Shown piece after piece: positions 8,832-17,687 of a DNA stretch of 64,000 nucleotides (position 1 is its first letter; the number at the start of each line of letters is the position of its first letter). Origin of the DNA: a bacterium (lineage in GTDB: Bacteria; JACRDZ01; JAQUKH01); the NCBI GenBank assembly GCA_028719205.1, contig JAQUKH010000005.1, forward strand, positions 1-64,000, written 5' to 3'. The notes below the pieces were generated by a model. It was not told the DNA's origin, ran no database searches, and saw only the letters and a list, made by a program, of their open reading frames with translations. A program made the translations under genes and the position numbers.

Positions 8832-9635
8832 TTAAAAACTATGTTTATCCTTGTCAGGAAACTTGCCATTTTTAACTTCCTGGCTGAACGCCAAAAAGGC
8901 GTTTGTTATTTCTTTATCCAGGTCCGCGTATTTTTTAACAAATTTCGGTAAAAATTTTGAAAATAAGCCCAGCATATCATAAGTAACTAAAACCTGGCCA
9001 TCACAAAATGGCCCGGCCCCGATCCCGATAGTCGGTATAGATATGCTCGCGGTGATCTTTTTAGCGAGCTCTAATGGTATCTTTTCCAGAACGATAGCAA
9101 ACACTCCCAATTTTTCAAGCTCTTTTGCGTCAGAAATAATTTTCTGAGCCTCTTTTTTATCCACTCCCCGGGTTTTATAACTTCCAAACTGATTAATAGC
9201 CTGCGGGGTTAATCCCAAATGACCCATAACCGGTATATCCGCTTTAATGATCGAAGATATGATATCGGATATTTCAGCGCCGCCTTCAACCTTAACCGCG
9301 CTTGCCCCGCCTTCCTGTATCATTCTTCCCGCGTTGCGGACTGCTTCTTCTTTTGAAATCTTATAGGACAAAAAGGGCATATCGGCTACAATCAAGCTTT
9401 TTTTATTACCCCTGACTACCGCCTTTGTATGATAAATAATATCATTAACGGTAACAGGCAGTGTATTATCATATCCAAGGACTACATTACCTAATGAATC
9501 GCCGATAAGCACCACTTCTATCCCCGCTTTTTCCGTTATATAAGATATTGGATAATCATAAGCAGTCAACATAGTGATCTTCTCACCCTTTTGCTTCATT
9601 TCCATCAAAGTTGCTGTTGTGACCTTTTTTTCCAT
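8832..9635 (-). CDS. panB: 3-methyl-2-oxobutanoate hydroxymethyltransferase
   Basis: PanB transfers a hydroxymethyl group from methylene-tetrahydrofolate to 2-oxoisovalerate, the first committed step of pantothenate and CoA synthesis. The 267-residue sequence has the metal-binding LIGDSLGNVVLGY, ADMPFLSY, AVKVEGG and GHLGLTPQ motifs and the C-terminal IPTIGIGAGPFCDGQ. panC and panD are not in the window. The gene is 1-2 bases from both neighbours (deoxynucleoside kinase upstream, pyrF downstream), indicating co-transcription. Confidence 0.96.
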   Translation of the reverse strand: MEKKVTTATLMEMKQKGEKITMLTAYDYPISYITEKAGIEVVLIGDSLGNVVLGYDNTLPVTVNDIIYHTKAVVRGNKKSLIVADMPFLSYKISKEEAVRNAGRMIQEGGASAVKVEGGAEISDIISSIIKADIPVMGHLGLTPQAINQFGSYKTRGVDKKEAQKIISDAKELEKLGVFAIVLEKIPLELAKKITASISIPTIGIGAGPFCDGQVLVTYDMLGLFSKFLPKFVKKYADLDKEITNAFLAFSQEVKNGKFPDKDKHSF

Positions 9636-9636
9636 A

Positions 9637-10281
9637 TTATCTCCTCTTTGACACCGGCACGTAATATTTCTTTCCTTTTCCCATTTCCTTTATTTCTTTA
9701 ACCAGATTATCCAGATCCTCATGGCTATTAACAAAATCTATCTCATTCGTATTAATAACAAGAAGCGGAGTTTCGCTGTAATGAAAGAAAAAATTATTAA
9801 AAGCCTGGTTTACCGCCTCAAGATATCCCTGAGAGATATTTTGCTCAAAAACTATCCCGCGTGTTTTTATCCTCTCAATCAGGTTTTCAGTGCTTACCTG
9901 TAAAAACACCACCAGATCAGGAAGTATTACTTTCTTTTTTAATAACGAATGAAGATGCCTGTACATCGACATTTCATCTTCGTCCAGATTCAAATGCGCG
10001 AATATTTCATCCCTTTCAAAAAGATAATCACTTATTGTGATCCGTTCAAAAAGATCCTGCTGTTGCAATTCCATCTGCTGCTGATAACGGCTTAACAAAA
10101 AAAACACCTGTGTCTGAAAAGCAAATTGTTCCGGATTCTTATAAAATTTTTCCAGAAAAGGATTTTCACTCGCGTTTTCCAAAACAAGTTTTGCGTGCAA
10201 TTTATCTGTCAGCAATTTTGCTAAACTCGTTTTTCCCGCGCCGATCGCCCCTTCAATAGCTATATATCTTAATTGCTCCAT
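9637..10281 (-). CDS. Deoxynucleoside kinase (dCK/dGK family)
   Basis: A 214-residue P-loop kinase: IAIEGAIGAGKTSLAKLL at the N-terminus, then the ER/DRY-type substrate segment TISDYLFERDEIFAH, and a lid region with LIERIKTRG. These place it in the deoxyadenosine/deoxyguanosine/deoxycytidine kinase family, which phosphorylates salvaged deoxynucleosides to monophosphates. It lies between panB (1-base gap) and folK (36-base gap). In several phyla a kinase of this family sits next to folK; substrate specificity cannot be read from the sequence. Confidence 0.88.
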   Translation of the reverse strand: MEQLRYIAIEGAIGAGKTSLAKLLTDKLHAKLVLENASENPFLEKFYKNPEQFAFQTQVFFLLSRYQQQMELQQQDLFERITISDYLFERDEIFAHLNLDEDEMSMYRHLHSLLKKKVILPDLVVFLQVSTENLIERIKTRGIVFEQNISQGYLEAVNQAFNNFFFHYSETPLLVINTNEIDFVNSHEDLDNLVKEIKEMGKGKKYYVPVSKRR

Positions 10282-10317
10282 AATTATTCTGCGCGATGCT
10301 AAAAATCTGTGTAATGT

Positions 10318-10776
10318 TTAATGTAAGATTTTCACCATTTCTTCTATTCTAATATCCGTCCCCGGATATACCAGATCCGGCGCTAGCTCCATTAAAGGCT
10401 CCAGTACAAAAAGCCTGTTTTTAGCCTCCGGGTGGGGAACGATCAATCCTTGTTTTTTTATAACCAGATCATTAAACAAAATAATATCGATATCAATTTT
10501 TCTCGGGCCCCATCTTAAAGATTTTACCCGGCCCATTTTCTTTTCTATAGATTTAATAAAAAAAAGCAATCCGTCCGGGGTCAATCCGGTTTCTATCTGT
10601 ATTACAGCATTAATAAAATCAGGTTGATTTTTTTCCCCTAAAGGAGATGTCTTATAAAAAGAGGAAATCTTTTTAACAGTTATCAATCCATATTTTCTAA
10701 TTTCGTTGACAGCATAATATAGGTTATTTCTTCTATCCCCAAGATTCGACCCCAGGCTTAAAAATATTCCTGCCAT
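10318..10776 (-). CDS. folK: 2-amino-4-hydroxy-6-hydroxymethyldihydropteridine pyrophosphokinase
   Basis: HPPK transfers pyrophosphate from ATP to 6-hydroxymethyl-dihydropterin in folate synthesis. The 152-residue protein has the N-terminal LSLGSNLGDRRNNL, the central FINAVIQIET and the HPPK signature RWGPRKIDIDIILFND with its two metal-binding Asp residues. It follows folB by 10 bases; the pair FolB-FolK supplies consecutive steps. Full length, clear assignment. Confidence 0.95.
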   Translation of the reverse strand: MAGIFLSLGSNLGDRRNNLYYAVNEIRKYGLITVKKISSFYKTSPLGEKNQPDFINAVIQIETGLTPDGLLFFIKSIEKKMGRVKSLRWGPRKIDIDIILFNDLVIKKQGLIVPHPEAKNRLFVLEPLMELAPDLVYPGTDIRIEEMVKILH

Positions 10777-10786
10777 ATAAGTTTAT

Positions 10787-11143
10787 TTATATTTCCCTGC
10801 AAATCTCAACTGCCACATAATCTAATTGGCCGCCGATCAAAACCTGCGGTTTTTTAATTTGTAAAAATATTTTTTTGACATTACCTTTTTTCAGGACTTC
10901 ATCTGCTATTGTATCAGCCAATGCCTCCAATAGATTATATTTTTTCCTTGCCTGAATATTATTTATTAATTTATAGATCTCCTGATAATCCACAGTGTCC
11001 TTCAGATCATCGGTTTTACCGGGTTTTTTTAAGTCTAAAAACAATTCTATTGAAATGATTATTTTTTGACCGATTTCTTTTTCAAAATCCTTTGTCCCGT
11101 GGAAACCATGGAACACCATATCTTTTAGAACTATTTTATCCAT
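10787..11143 (-). CDS. folB: Dihydroneopterin aldolase
   Basis: FolB cleaves dihydroneopterin to 6-hydroxymethyl-dihydropterin and glycolaldehyde, the substrate for FolK. The 118-residue product has the typical start IVLKDMVFHGFHGT, the central DTVDYQEIY segment and NLLEALADTIA. The C-terminus has the IKKPQ motif. Length and motifs match the family. The 27-base gap to dapL contains a short GTCACACGTCACAAGT filler. Confidence 0.94.
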   Translation of the reverse strand: MDKIVLKDMVFHGFHGTKDFEKEIGQKIIISIELFLDLKKPGKTDDLKDTVDYQEIYKLINNIQARKKYNLLEALADTIADEVLKKGNVKKIFLQIKKPQVLIGGQLDYVAVEICREI

Positions 11144-11170
11144 AATAATAAGTCACACGTCACAAGTTTA

Positions 11171-12343
11171 TTAAATTTTTAGCTTCCCGATTCTGTCCAA
11201 TGCTTCCTGCAATCTTTTTTTCTCTGTGGTCAGAGAAAAACGAATATAGCCTTCGCCCGCGCTTCCAAATCCCGCTCCCGGGGTAGCAACAATTCCGCAT
11301 TCTTTTATCAACGCAGTAGTTAATTCTCTGGAGGTCAATCCTTTTGGAACCGCAACCCAAACATAAAAAGTGGCCTCCGGATAAATTACATCCCATTTCA
11401 ATTTTTTTAAGCCATTAACGAAAAGGTTCCGTCTTTCCTGATAGACGTTGACTATCTCTTTTTTTATCTGTTTAGGCGACCTTAAAGCCTCAACAGCCGC
11501 TAATTGAACCGCCTGAAATATACCGGAATCCAGGTTGGTCTTGATCTGTCCCAGCCCGCTTAAGATATCTTTATTGCCGGCGGCAAAACCTATTCTCCAG
11601 CCGGCCATATTATATGTTTTAGAAAATGAATGAAACTCTATGCCTACATCCTTTGCTCCGTCAACCTCAAGAAAACTGATAATTTTCTTATCGTAATAAA
11701 TTTCGGAATACGCCGCATCATGGCATACAATAATATTATTTTTTGACGCGAATGCGACTACCTCCTCAAAAAATTCTTTATTCGCGACAGCGGTAGTCGG
11801 ATTATTCGGGTAATTAATGAACATTAATTTAGCTTTTTTTAAAACTTTCGGATCTATTTTTTTAAAATCCGGAAAGAAATTATTTTCTCTTAAAAGCGGC
11901 ATAAAATATGGAACCCCGCCCGCGAAAACAGTTCCTGCCTGATAAACAGGATACCCGGGATCAGGAACAAGAACAACATCTCCTTCATTAATAAAAGCTA
12001 ATGGAATATGTCCGATCCCCTCTTTTGAACCAATAAGCGCGAGAATTTCTGTTTCAGGATCCAAATTTACATTAAACCGTTCTTTATACCAGGAAGCCGT
12101 AGCTTTACGAAATTCGATCATCCCGATATATGACGGGTATCCGTGATTATTTTTATCAGCTATTTCATCCTGCGCCCTTTTAATTATATTGGACGGCGCA
12201 GGCAGATCCGGGCTTCCAACTCCAAGATCAATTATATCAATACCCTTTTTTTTTGCCTCTGTCTTTAAATTATCAAGTTCAGCAAAAAGGTAAACCGGCA
12301 ATTTTTTTAAACGCTCAGCCTTCTCAATTCTAATATTCACCAT
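11171..12343 (-). CDS. dapL: LL-diaminopimelate aminotransferase
   Basis: Converts tetrahydrodipicolinate directly to LL-diaminopimelate, bypassing the succinylase or acetylase steps. The 390-residue class I/II PLP enzyme has the N-terminal IDLGVGSPDLPAPS, INYPNNPTTA (PLP contact Asn), and the PLP lysine in SFSKTYNMAGWRIGF. The C-terminal Arg lies in YIRFSLTT. Assignment to DapL rather than a general aminotransferase rests on these motifs plus its position with dapB, dapA, dapF and lysA and on the absence of dapC/D/E or a dapH-type gene here. The DapL pathway needs DapF, which is present. Confidence 0.88.
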   Translation of the reverse strand: MVNIRIEKAERLKKLPVYLFAELDNLKTEAKKKGIDIIDLGVGSPDLPAPSNIIKRAQDEIADKNNHGYPSYIGMIEFRKATASWYKERFNVNLDPETEILALIGSKEGIGHIPLAFINEGDVVLVPDPGYPVYQAGTVFAGGVPYFMPLLRENNFFPDFKKIDPKVLKKAKLMFINYPNNPTTAVANKEFFEEVVAFASKNNIIVCHDAAYSEIYYDKKIISFLEVDGAKDVGIEFHSFSKTYNMAGWRIGFAAGNKDILSGLGQIKTNLDSGIFQAVQLAAVEALRSPKQIKKEIVNVYQERRNLFVNGLKKLKWDVIYPEATFYVWVAVPKGLTSRELTTALIKECGIVATPGAGFGSAGEGYIRFSLTTEKKRLQEALDRIGKLKI

Positions 12344-12367
12344 TTTCTCCTATATTATAAAAATACA

Positions 12368-12413
12368 CCACCCCTTTGTCCCCTCCTTAATAAGGAGGGG
12401 ATTCAGGGGAGGT
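12368..12413. repeat. Palindromic intergenic repeat (CCCCTCCTTA type)
   Basis: Bases 12380-12400 form a perfect 10-base inverted repeat with a one-base centre (arms CCCCTCCTTA / TAAGGAGGGG), flanked by further CCCCT and AGGGGAGG strings. Its right end overlaps the stop codon of the diguanylate cyclase gene. It resembles the dispersed CCCCTCCT...AGGAGGGG palindromes common in environmental genomes and may also act as a weak transcript-processing or termination hairpin between the cyclase and dapL genes. Confidence 0.6.
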
Positions 12414-13651
12414 TATGAATAAACTACAAAACAATTTCTGCCCTTATTTTTGGCTTTATATAAAGCGACATCGGCATTTTTGATCAATTCAACAGCATTT
12501 AAAGAATTCTTCGGATAATTGCTTATCCCAATACTTACACTGACTTTCCTTTTATCATTTCCCCTGACAAAAAGATGGTTATCGATCTTTTTAACTATCC
12601 TGTCCGCGATAGGATGAATTTTAGATTCTTCTAACTGCGGCATAATCACGGAAAATTCATCGCCACCATAACGGCATAAAATATCTATATTACGGATACT
12701 CGCCTTCACAACTTTAACCAGTTCTGTCAATAAGGCATCCCCTTCAGGATGGCCGTGAGAATCATTATATTTTTTAAAATAATCAACATCGATCAACATA
12801 ACACTTAAGGGAATATTATGCCGCTCCGACCTGTCAAACTCCTCTTTTATCCTGCTCTGAAAATAACCAAAGTTATAAACATTAGTCATCGCGTCGATGA
12901 TCATTGACTTTTTTGCCTGCTCATATAACCTTGTATTTTCTAATGCCACCATTGTATGAGCCGTCAAGGTTGAAAGAAGCTGGATATTTTCTTCAGAATA
13001 ATCAACTCCCGCTTCTTCAATAAATTTACTGAGAAAATGAGGTTCGTTTAAATAATTCTTATCGGATTCCAGTTTGTGCAATGAGCCAGTCGCGTGAAAT
13101 TGGCAGTATTTGTCTCCCAACCCCCAGCATTTAGTCTCCTTAACAGACATCTTTTTCTTAAAAATATTCTCGGTAATACCCGCGATTATACCGGATTCAA
13201 AATAACAAATCGGCCTGCCGATCGGGAGCAATCCGGCGCAAGTGGCCGATTCATATAAATTAACCACCATCTTTTCGTCATCAAATTCTACGACTTCCAT
13301 GCGGCCTAATTTAAGCTTTTCAATAAATTCTATCATCTCCCTGATAGACCTTATAGGAAGCCTTACGCCTAACTGCTTGCCGCCATGATAACTAAAACTT
13401 GAGAAACTCTCTCCTAAAATACCCTTTAAACCAAGAAGCCTTATAAAACGATACAACAGAACAGATGTATCGTTCCCTAATTCTTCACGAGTTATCTGTT
13501 CAATATTATCAATATCCAGCCTTAAGATATTGTCTGTTTTTTCCATTTTTTCCACCCCCCCAGTATTTACCTTTGCCGTCCCGTCAGCAATTATAGTAAA
13601 AAGCCGGTTTACCGCGCTTTTTTTGTCCTGATCCCTGATATCCCCGTTCAT
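12413..13651 (-). CDS. V4R-domain diguanylate cyclase (GGDEF)
   Basis: A 412-residue protein. Residues about 75-200 match the V4R (4-vinyl reductase) small-ligand domain, ending with the pattern CWGLGDKYCQFHATG. A short GAF-like helix region follows (about 215-245), then a GGDEF domain. The catalytic motif is intact in RYGGDEFSVIMP (about residue 326), and an RxxD inhibitory site (RNID) lies exactly five residues before it. The protein should therefore make cyclic di-GMP and be product-inhibited. The first ATG overlaps the dapB stop by 4 bases (ATGA), so translation is coupled to dapB. A second possible start at 13546 follows a G-rich ribosome site. A signalling enzyme inside a lysine operon is unusual; the ligand of the V4R domain is unknown. 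Confidence 0.88.
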   Translation of the reverse strand: MNGDIRDQDKKSAVNRLFTIIADGTAKVNTGGVEKMEKTDNILRLDIDNIEQITREELGNDTSVLLYRFIRLLGLKGILGESFSSFSYHGGKQLGVRLPIRSIREMIEFIEKLKLGRMEVVEFDDEKMVVNLYESATCAGLLPIGRPICYFESGIIAGITENIFKKKMSVKETKCWGLGDKYCQFHATGSLHKLESDKNYLNEPHFLSKFIEEAGVDYSEENIQLLSTLTAHTMVALENTRLYEQAKKSMIIDAMTNVYNFGYFQSRIKEEFDRSERHNIPLSVMLIDVDYFKKYNDSHGHPEGDALLTELVKVVKASIRNIDILCRYGGDEFSVIMPQLEESKIHPIADRIVKKIDNHLFVRGNDKRKVSVSIGISNYPKNSLNAVELIKNADVALYKAKNKGRNCFVVYS

Positions 13652-14457
13652 AGCTTTTTGATGCCCAGCACATCCTGCATATTATATAACCCGGGTTTCG
13701 CGTTAAATATAAACCTTGCCGCTTTTATCGCGCCAAAAACAAAAACCTCACGGTTGTGAGCTCTATGCGTAACCTCTATCCTCTCACCTGGCCCGGCAAA
13801 AACTATAGTGTGGTCCCCGACAATATCTCCTCCCCTGACCGCGTGGATCCCTATTTCATTTTTATTACGCGCGCCTGTAATTCCGGACCTGCCATAGACC
13901 CCGCATTCTTTGAGATCCCTGTTTAAACCGTCAGCAAGAAGTTCGGCAAGTTTCAAAGCTGTTCCTGACGGCGCGTCTTTCTTGAGATTATGATGCGCTT
14001 CAATTATTTCAATATTATAATCATCCCCAAGCATCTTCGCCAATTTTGGAGCAAGATAAAAAAGCGCGTTAACTCCTATACTCATATTTGGAGATAGAAC
14101 ACAAGGGATATTTTTTGAAATATTATTAATAATTGTAAGTTCAGGTTCGCTGAAACCTGTAGTCCCGATAACGATCGGTTTTTTAAAAGAATCAGCTATT
14201 TTTAAATGGCCAATGGACGTTTTCGGATTAACGAATTCAATAACTACATCCGCCCTGTCAATAACCTTTTCTAAAGACGGAGAAATATCTATACCCGACC
14301 TGCCTATACCAAGTATTTCGCCAATATCTTTATTAATATTTTTATGCTGTGGATTTTCAACCGCGCCGGATAATTTCATATCAGGCTGATCCGATAAATG
14401 CCGGATAATAGCTGAGCCCATGCGTCCACAGGCACCTGTAACAACAACATTGATCAT
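13648..14457 (-). CDS. dapB: 4-hydroxy-tetrahydrodipicolinate reductase
   Basis: Reduces hydroxy-tetrahydrodipicolinate with NAD(P)H in lysine/DAP synthesis. The 269-residue product has the N-terminal dinucleotide motif VVTGACGRMGSAI, VIGTTGFS, SPNMSIGVN and the signature IEIIEAHHNLKKDAPSGTA with the catalytic His and Lys. It lies 18 bases downstream of dapA and overlaps the cyclase gene by 4 bases. Intact and of normal length. Confidence 0.97.
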   Translation of the reverse strand: MINVVVTGACGRMGSAIIRHLSDQPDMKLSGAVENPQHKNINKDIGEILGIGRSGIDISPSLEKVIDRADVVIEFVNPKTSIGHLKIADSFKKPIVIGTTGFSEPELTIINNISKNIPCVLSPNMSIGVNALFYLAPKLAKMLGDDYNIEIIEAHHNLKKDAPSGTALKLAELLADGLNRDLKECGVYGRSGITGARNKNEIGIHAVRGGDIVGDHTIVFAGPGERIEVTHRAHNREVFVFGAIKAARFIFNAKPGLYNMQDVLGIKKL

Positions 14458-14475
14458 ATAAATCTCCTTCCTCCC

Positions 14476-15351
14476 CTACGAAATCAATCCGTTTGCCTTT
14501 AATGCCAGTTTAAGGGCATTAATATTTTCATCAGTCATCGGGCAAAGAGGAAGCCTCAATTCAGGCGATACCATACCCATCATTGATAATGCCGTTTTAA
14601 CCGGAATAGGATTAGTTTCTAAAAAACACGCCTTCGTTAACGGAAATATCTTATAATGTAATTCTTTCGCCTTCTTTGTGTTGCCGCTGATAAATTCCTC
14701 TATGAGCCTGCTGACCAATCCGGGAACAATATTAGCAACGACCGATATCACGCCATGGCCGCCGATAGATAAAAACGGCAAAATCGTATAATCATCGCCG
14801 GAGAGCATAGTAAATCTGTCACCGCATAATTTAATGATCTCCGATGCCTGTTTTAAATCACCTGTGGCTTCTTTGATACCGACAATATTCTGGATCTTTG
14901 ATAATTCATAAACCGTCTGAGGTAAAATATTTGTTCCTGTCCTTGTCGGAACATTATAAATAATGATCGGAATATCCACGCTTTTCGCGATCTTTTCATA
15001 ATGCATAAATAATCCGCGCGGCGTCGGGCGGTTATAATAAGGAGTTATCAATAACGCTCCGTCAGCTCCTATACTCTTGGCAAATTTTGTTAATTCCAGA
15101 GCCTCTTCGGTATTATTTGATCCCGCGCCGGCAATTACCGGTACTCTTTTATTTACCGTAGATACTGTTATTTCCACTACCCGCTTATGTTCCGCGAAAG
15201 CGAGAGTAGCCGATTCTCCTGTCGTACCGCAGGGGATAATGCCTTTTATACCGTTTTTAAGCTGAAATTCTATTAATTTTTGTAATGCACCTTCATCAAC
15301 TTTTCCCGCTTTAAAAGGGGTAACGATAGCTGTCATCGCGCCTTGAAACAT
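14476..15351 (-). CDS. dapA: 4-hydroxy-tetrahydrodipicolinate synthase
   Basis: Condenses pyruvate with aspartate semialdehyde, the first step of the DAP branch. The 291-residue TIM barrel has GTTGESATL, the Tyr-containing PYYNRPTPRGL, IIYNVPTRTG and the Schiff-base lysine in VGIKEATGD. It follows dapF after an 82-base spacer that is almost wholly a palindromic repeat. Clear assignment. Confidence 0.97.
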   Translation of the reverse strand: MFQGAMTAIVTPFKAGKVDEGALQKLIEFQLKNGIKGIIPCGTTGESATLAFAEHKRVVEITVSTVNKRVPVIAGAGSNNTEEALELTKFAKSIGADGALLITPYYNRPTPRGLFMHYEKIAKSVDIPIIIYNVPTRTGTNILPQTVYELSKIQNIVGIKEATGDLKQASEIIKLCGDRFTMLSGDDYTILPFLSIGGHGVISVVANIVPGLVSRLIEEFISGNTKKAKELHYKIFPLTKACFLETNPIPVKTALSMMGMVSPELRLPLCPMTDENINALKLALKANGLIS

Positions 15352-15372
15352 TTTTAAACCTCCTGTGTTTTT

Positions 15373-15438
15373 GTAGGGGCAGCCCTGCGTGGCTGCCCTC
15401 TTTCTATTTCAGGGCGACCACATAGGGTCACCCCTATA
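15373..15438. repeat. GTAGGGGC...CCCCTA(T)AC double-palindrome repeat, copy 1
   Basis: An element of about 66 bases with ends GTAGGGGC and CCCCTATAC. It contains two internal inverted repeats, GGGCAGCC/GGCTGCCC and AGGGCGACC/GGTCACCC. The same architecture and ends recur at 45056-45117, so this is a dispersed repeat family in this genome. Its right end supplies the stop codon (TAG, minus strand 15436-15434) of dapF. No terminal site duplication can be judged from one copy. Confidence 0.8.
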
Positions 15439-16243
15439 CCTGTATTATACCTTCATAAACAACTGACGCTTTTCCTTCCAGCAAAACATTATATATTTTC
15501 CGGTCCTTTTCTTTAAAATGCACGCGTAACATGCCGCCTTTAGTTATAACACTGACCGGAGCCGTTAAATTTTTCTTTAAAAATGAAATGATCGCGCTTG
15601 CCACGGAACCTGTCCCGCAGGCTAAGGTCTCATCCTCAACGCCGCGTTCGTAGGTCCTTACTTTTATAACATTATCCGAAATGACCTGAACAAAATTTAC
15701 ATTTGTACCGTGAGGGGAAAACTCCGGATAATTCCGTATTTCTTTTCCCAATTTGTTTACATCGACTTTGTCCAGATTATCAGTAAAAAATACCACATGA
15801 GGCACGCCGGTGTTAATAAAAGATACCTCTTTCGTCATCTCCCTGAATTTCAAATTTAAATTCAGCCTGATCTGTTCAGGTTCAGGCATTGACAGGCTGA
15901 TCATATCTTTTTTTACCTGCGCTTTTATCGGCCCGGCTTTCGTCTCCATGGATATATTTTGTTTTTTACAAAATTTTAAATGCGCGAACCTGGCCGCGCA
16001 GCGGGCACCGTTACCGCACATTTCCGCTTCACCGCCATCAGGATTAAAAACCCTCATCTTAAAATCACCGGTTTCAGAACGCTCTATCAAAAGCATCCCA
16101 TCAGCCCCTATCGACCAGCGGCGTAAACATAATGTTTTCGCGAGATTAGATTTATCCTTTTCTAAAATACCATCATCCCGGTTGTCTACAACCACGAAAT
16201 CATTTCCTGTACCGACCATCTTGGTAAAATTTATTTCTACCAT
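15434..16243 (-). CDS. dapF: Diaminopimelate epimerase
   Basis: Interconverts LL- and meso-diaminopimelate by a two-cysteine acid/base mechanism. The product (269 residues from this start) begins MVEINFTKMVGTGNDF. Both catalytic Cys are visible, in MCGNGARCAA and ETLACGTGSVAS. I chose the ATG at 16243 because AAGGA stands 6 bases before it and it gives the standard family N-terminus. An in-frame ATG at 16267 overlaps the lysA stop as ATGA and is the alternative. With DapL producing LL-DAP, this enzyme is required to reach meso-DAP for peptidoglycan and for LysA. The stop codon lies within the adjacent palindromic repeat. Confidence 0.94.
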   Translation of the reverse strand: MVEINFTKMVGTGNDFVVVDNRDDGILEKDKSNLAKTLCLRRWSIGADGMLLIERSETGDFKMRVFNPDGGEAEMCGNGARCAARFAHLKFCKKQNISMETKAGPIKAQVKKDMISLSMPEPEQIRLNLNLKFREMTKEVSFINTGVPHVVFFTDNLDKVDVNKLGKEIRNYPEFSPHGTNVNFVQVISDNVIKVRTYERGVEDETLACGTGSVASAIISFLKKNLTAPVSVITKGGMLRVHFKEKDRKIYNVLLEGKASVVYEGIIQV

Positions 16244-16263
16244 CAATTTCCTTTTTATTGCTT

Positions 16264-17523
16264 TCATACTCCAACCGCTGTTTTCTGATTAACCAGTAAA
16301 TCACTCAAATTTTCCCTGTCCCGGATCAAATAATATTTATCACCTTTTACTAATACTTCCGCCGGCTTTAAACGAAAATTATAATTTGAAGCCATGGAAA
16401 ACCCGTAAGCACCGGCTGACCTTACACAAAGATAACTATTATTATTAACAAACGGCATGGCCCTTTCCTTTGCCAGAAAATCACCTGATTCACAAACTGG
16501 CCCGACTATGTCCGCCTTGATCATCTTGTTACTTTTATTTACACACGGAATGATTTCATGATACGCGTCATATAATGAAGGGCGTATAAGATCGTTCATC
16601 CCCGCGTCAATAATGACAAAATTTTTATTGCGTTTATTTTTCAAATATAAAACCTTTGTCAGAAGCACCCCTGTATTGCCGACTATAGACCGCCCGGGCT
16701 CCAATATTAATGTTACACCTAATTCCTCAATTAAAGGTAATATTCTTTTAGCAAGCATTGAGAGCGCCGGCACTTTTTCATTTTTATAAGTGATACCGAG
16801 CCCGCCGCCCAGATCCAGTAAACTTATCTTTATACCTTTTTTATTCAGTTTTTTTACCAGGCCAACCAGTTTATGGGCCGCTTCAATAATCGGTGAAAGC
16901 TTTGTTAATTGCGATCCAATGTGCATCTGGCACCCGACAACCTCTATTCCTTTTAAACGGGCCGCTTTTTGATAAAGCTTCTCTGCCTCTTTTATATCGA
17001 TCCCGAATTTGCTGAGTGCTAAACCTGTGGCAATATAATGATGTGTTTCAGGGTCAACATCAGGATTTATCCGGAAACTTATCCTGGCTTTTTTATTCAG
17101 GCTTATCGCAATCCGGTTTATCTCCAAAAGCTCTTCCTCGGACTCAACATTAAACATAAGAATATCCGAATTTAAAGCGTAAAGGATCTCATCCCCTCTC
17201 TTACCGACACCGCTATAAACGATCTTTTTCGGGGAAATCCCGGCTTTCAAAGAAACAAATAACTCTCCGCCGGAGACGATATCAGCCCCAAAACCTGATC
17301 TTCCTATTATCCGTAAAAGTTCAAAATTACTGTTAGCCTTGCAGGCATAACAAAACAGTGTTTTACAGGAAGAAAATGCTTCCTGATATGCCTTAATATT
17401 TTTTGTTAATTCGGAAAAACTGTAAACATAGAGAGGTGTTCCAAATTTATTAACCAGTTTTTCAAAATCAACATTCTCAATAAATAATCTTTTATTTCTA
17501 TAATTTAAATATTCTTCTGCCAT
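16264..17523 (-). CDS. lysA: Diaminopimelate decarboxylase
   Basis: PLP enzyme that decarboxylates meso-DAP to lysine. The 419-residue protein carries the PLP lysine in FCYACKANSN, GVGKRGDEI, the HIGSQ motif, the glycine-rich LDLGGGLGI and EPGRSIVG, and the second active-site motif GPVCESGDF. It is the first gene of the lysA-dapF-dapA-dapB-cyclase-dapL series and lies just behind a strong promoter. Normal length. Confidence 0.96.
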   Translation of the reverse strand: MAEEYLNYRNKRLFIENVDFEKLVNKFGTPLYVYSFSELTKNIKAYQEAFSSCKTLFCYACKANSNFELLRIIGRSGFGADIVSGGELFVSLKAGISPKKIVYSGVGKRGDEILYALNSDILMFNVESEEELLEINRIAISLNKKARISFRINPDVDPETHHYIATGLALSKFGIDIKEAEKLYQKAARLKGIEVVGCQMHIGSQLTKLSPIIEAAHKLVGLVKKLNKKGIKISLLDLGGGLGITYKNEKVPALSMLAKRILPLIEELGVTLILEPGRSIVGNTGVLLTKVLYLKNKRNKNFVIIDAGMNDLIRPSLYDAYHEIIPCVNKSNKMIKADIVGPVCESGDFLAKERAMPFVNNNSYLCVRSAGAYGFSMASNYNFRLKPAEVLVKGDKYYLIRDRENLSDLLVNQKTAVGV

Positions 17524-17549
17524 TTTAATACTATTTTACTTAATTATTG

Positions 17550-17578
17550 ATTTTATTAAAAAAATCTACTACTGTCAA
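17550..17578 (-). promoter_or_regulatory. Sigma70-type promoter of the lysA operon
   Basis: On the minus strand a perfect -35 TTGACA (17578-17573) is followed after exactly 17 bases by TAAAAT (17555-17550). Transcription would start about 17543, some 20 bases before the lysA ATG. It lies just beyond two terminators that close the upstream transcript, so it is well placed to start the lysine operon. Confidence 0.8.
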
Positions 17579-17595
17579 ATAAATAATGCCAAAAA

Positions 17596-17630
17596 TAAAA
17601 AACCTTCGAATATCAAATCGAAGGTTTCTT
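17596..17630 (-). terminator. Rho-independent terminator (second of tandem pair)
   Basis: Inverted repeat AACCTTCGA / TCGAAGGTT (17601-17609 and 17618-17626) with a short loop. On the minus strand it is followed by a T-rich run. It ends the transcript of the 52-residue membrane protein gene, behind a first terminator. Confidence 0.8.
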
Positions 17631-17632
17631 CT

Positions 17633-17664
17633 AAAAAAAAAGCCGACGATTAGTCAGCTTTTTC
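17633..17664 (-). terminator. Rho-independent terminator (first of tandem pair)
   Basis: Inverted repeat AAAAAGC-GAC / GTC-GCTTTTT around a 5-base loop, with nine T on the minus strand immediately after. It lies 24 bases beyond the stop codon of the small membrane protein gene. Confidence 0.85.
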
Positions 17665-17687
17665 TATTAATCAGATAATAAAAATTT

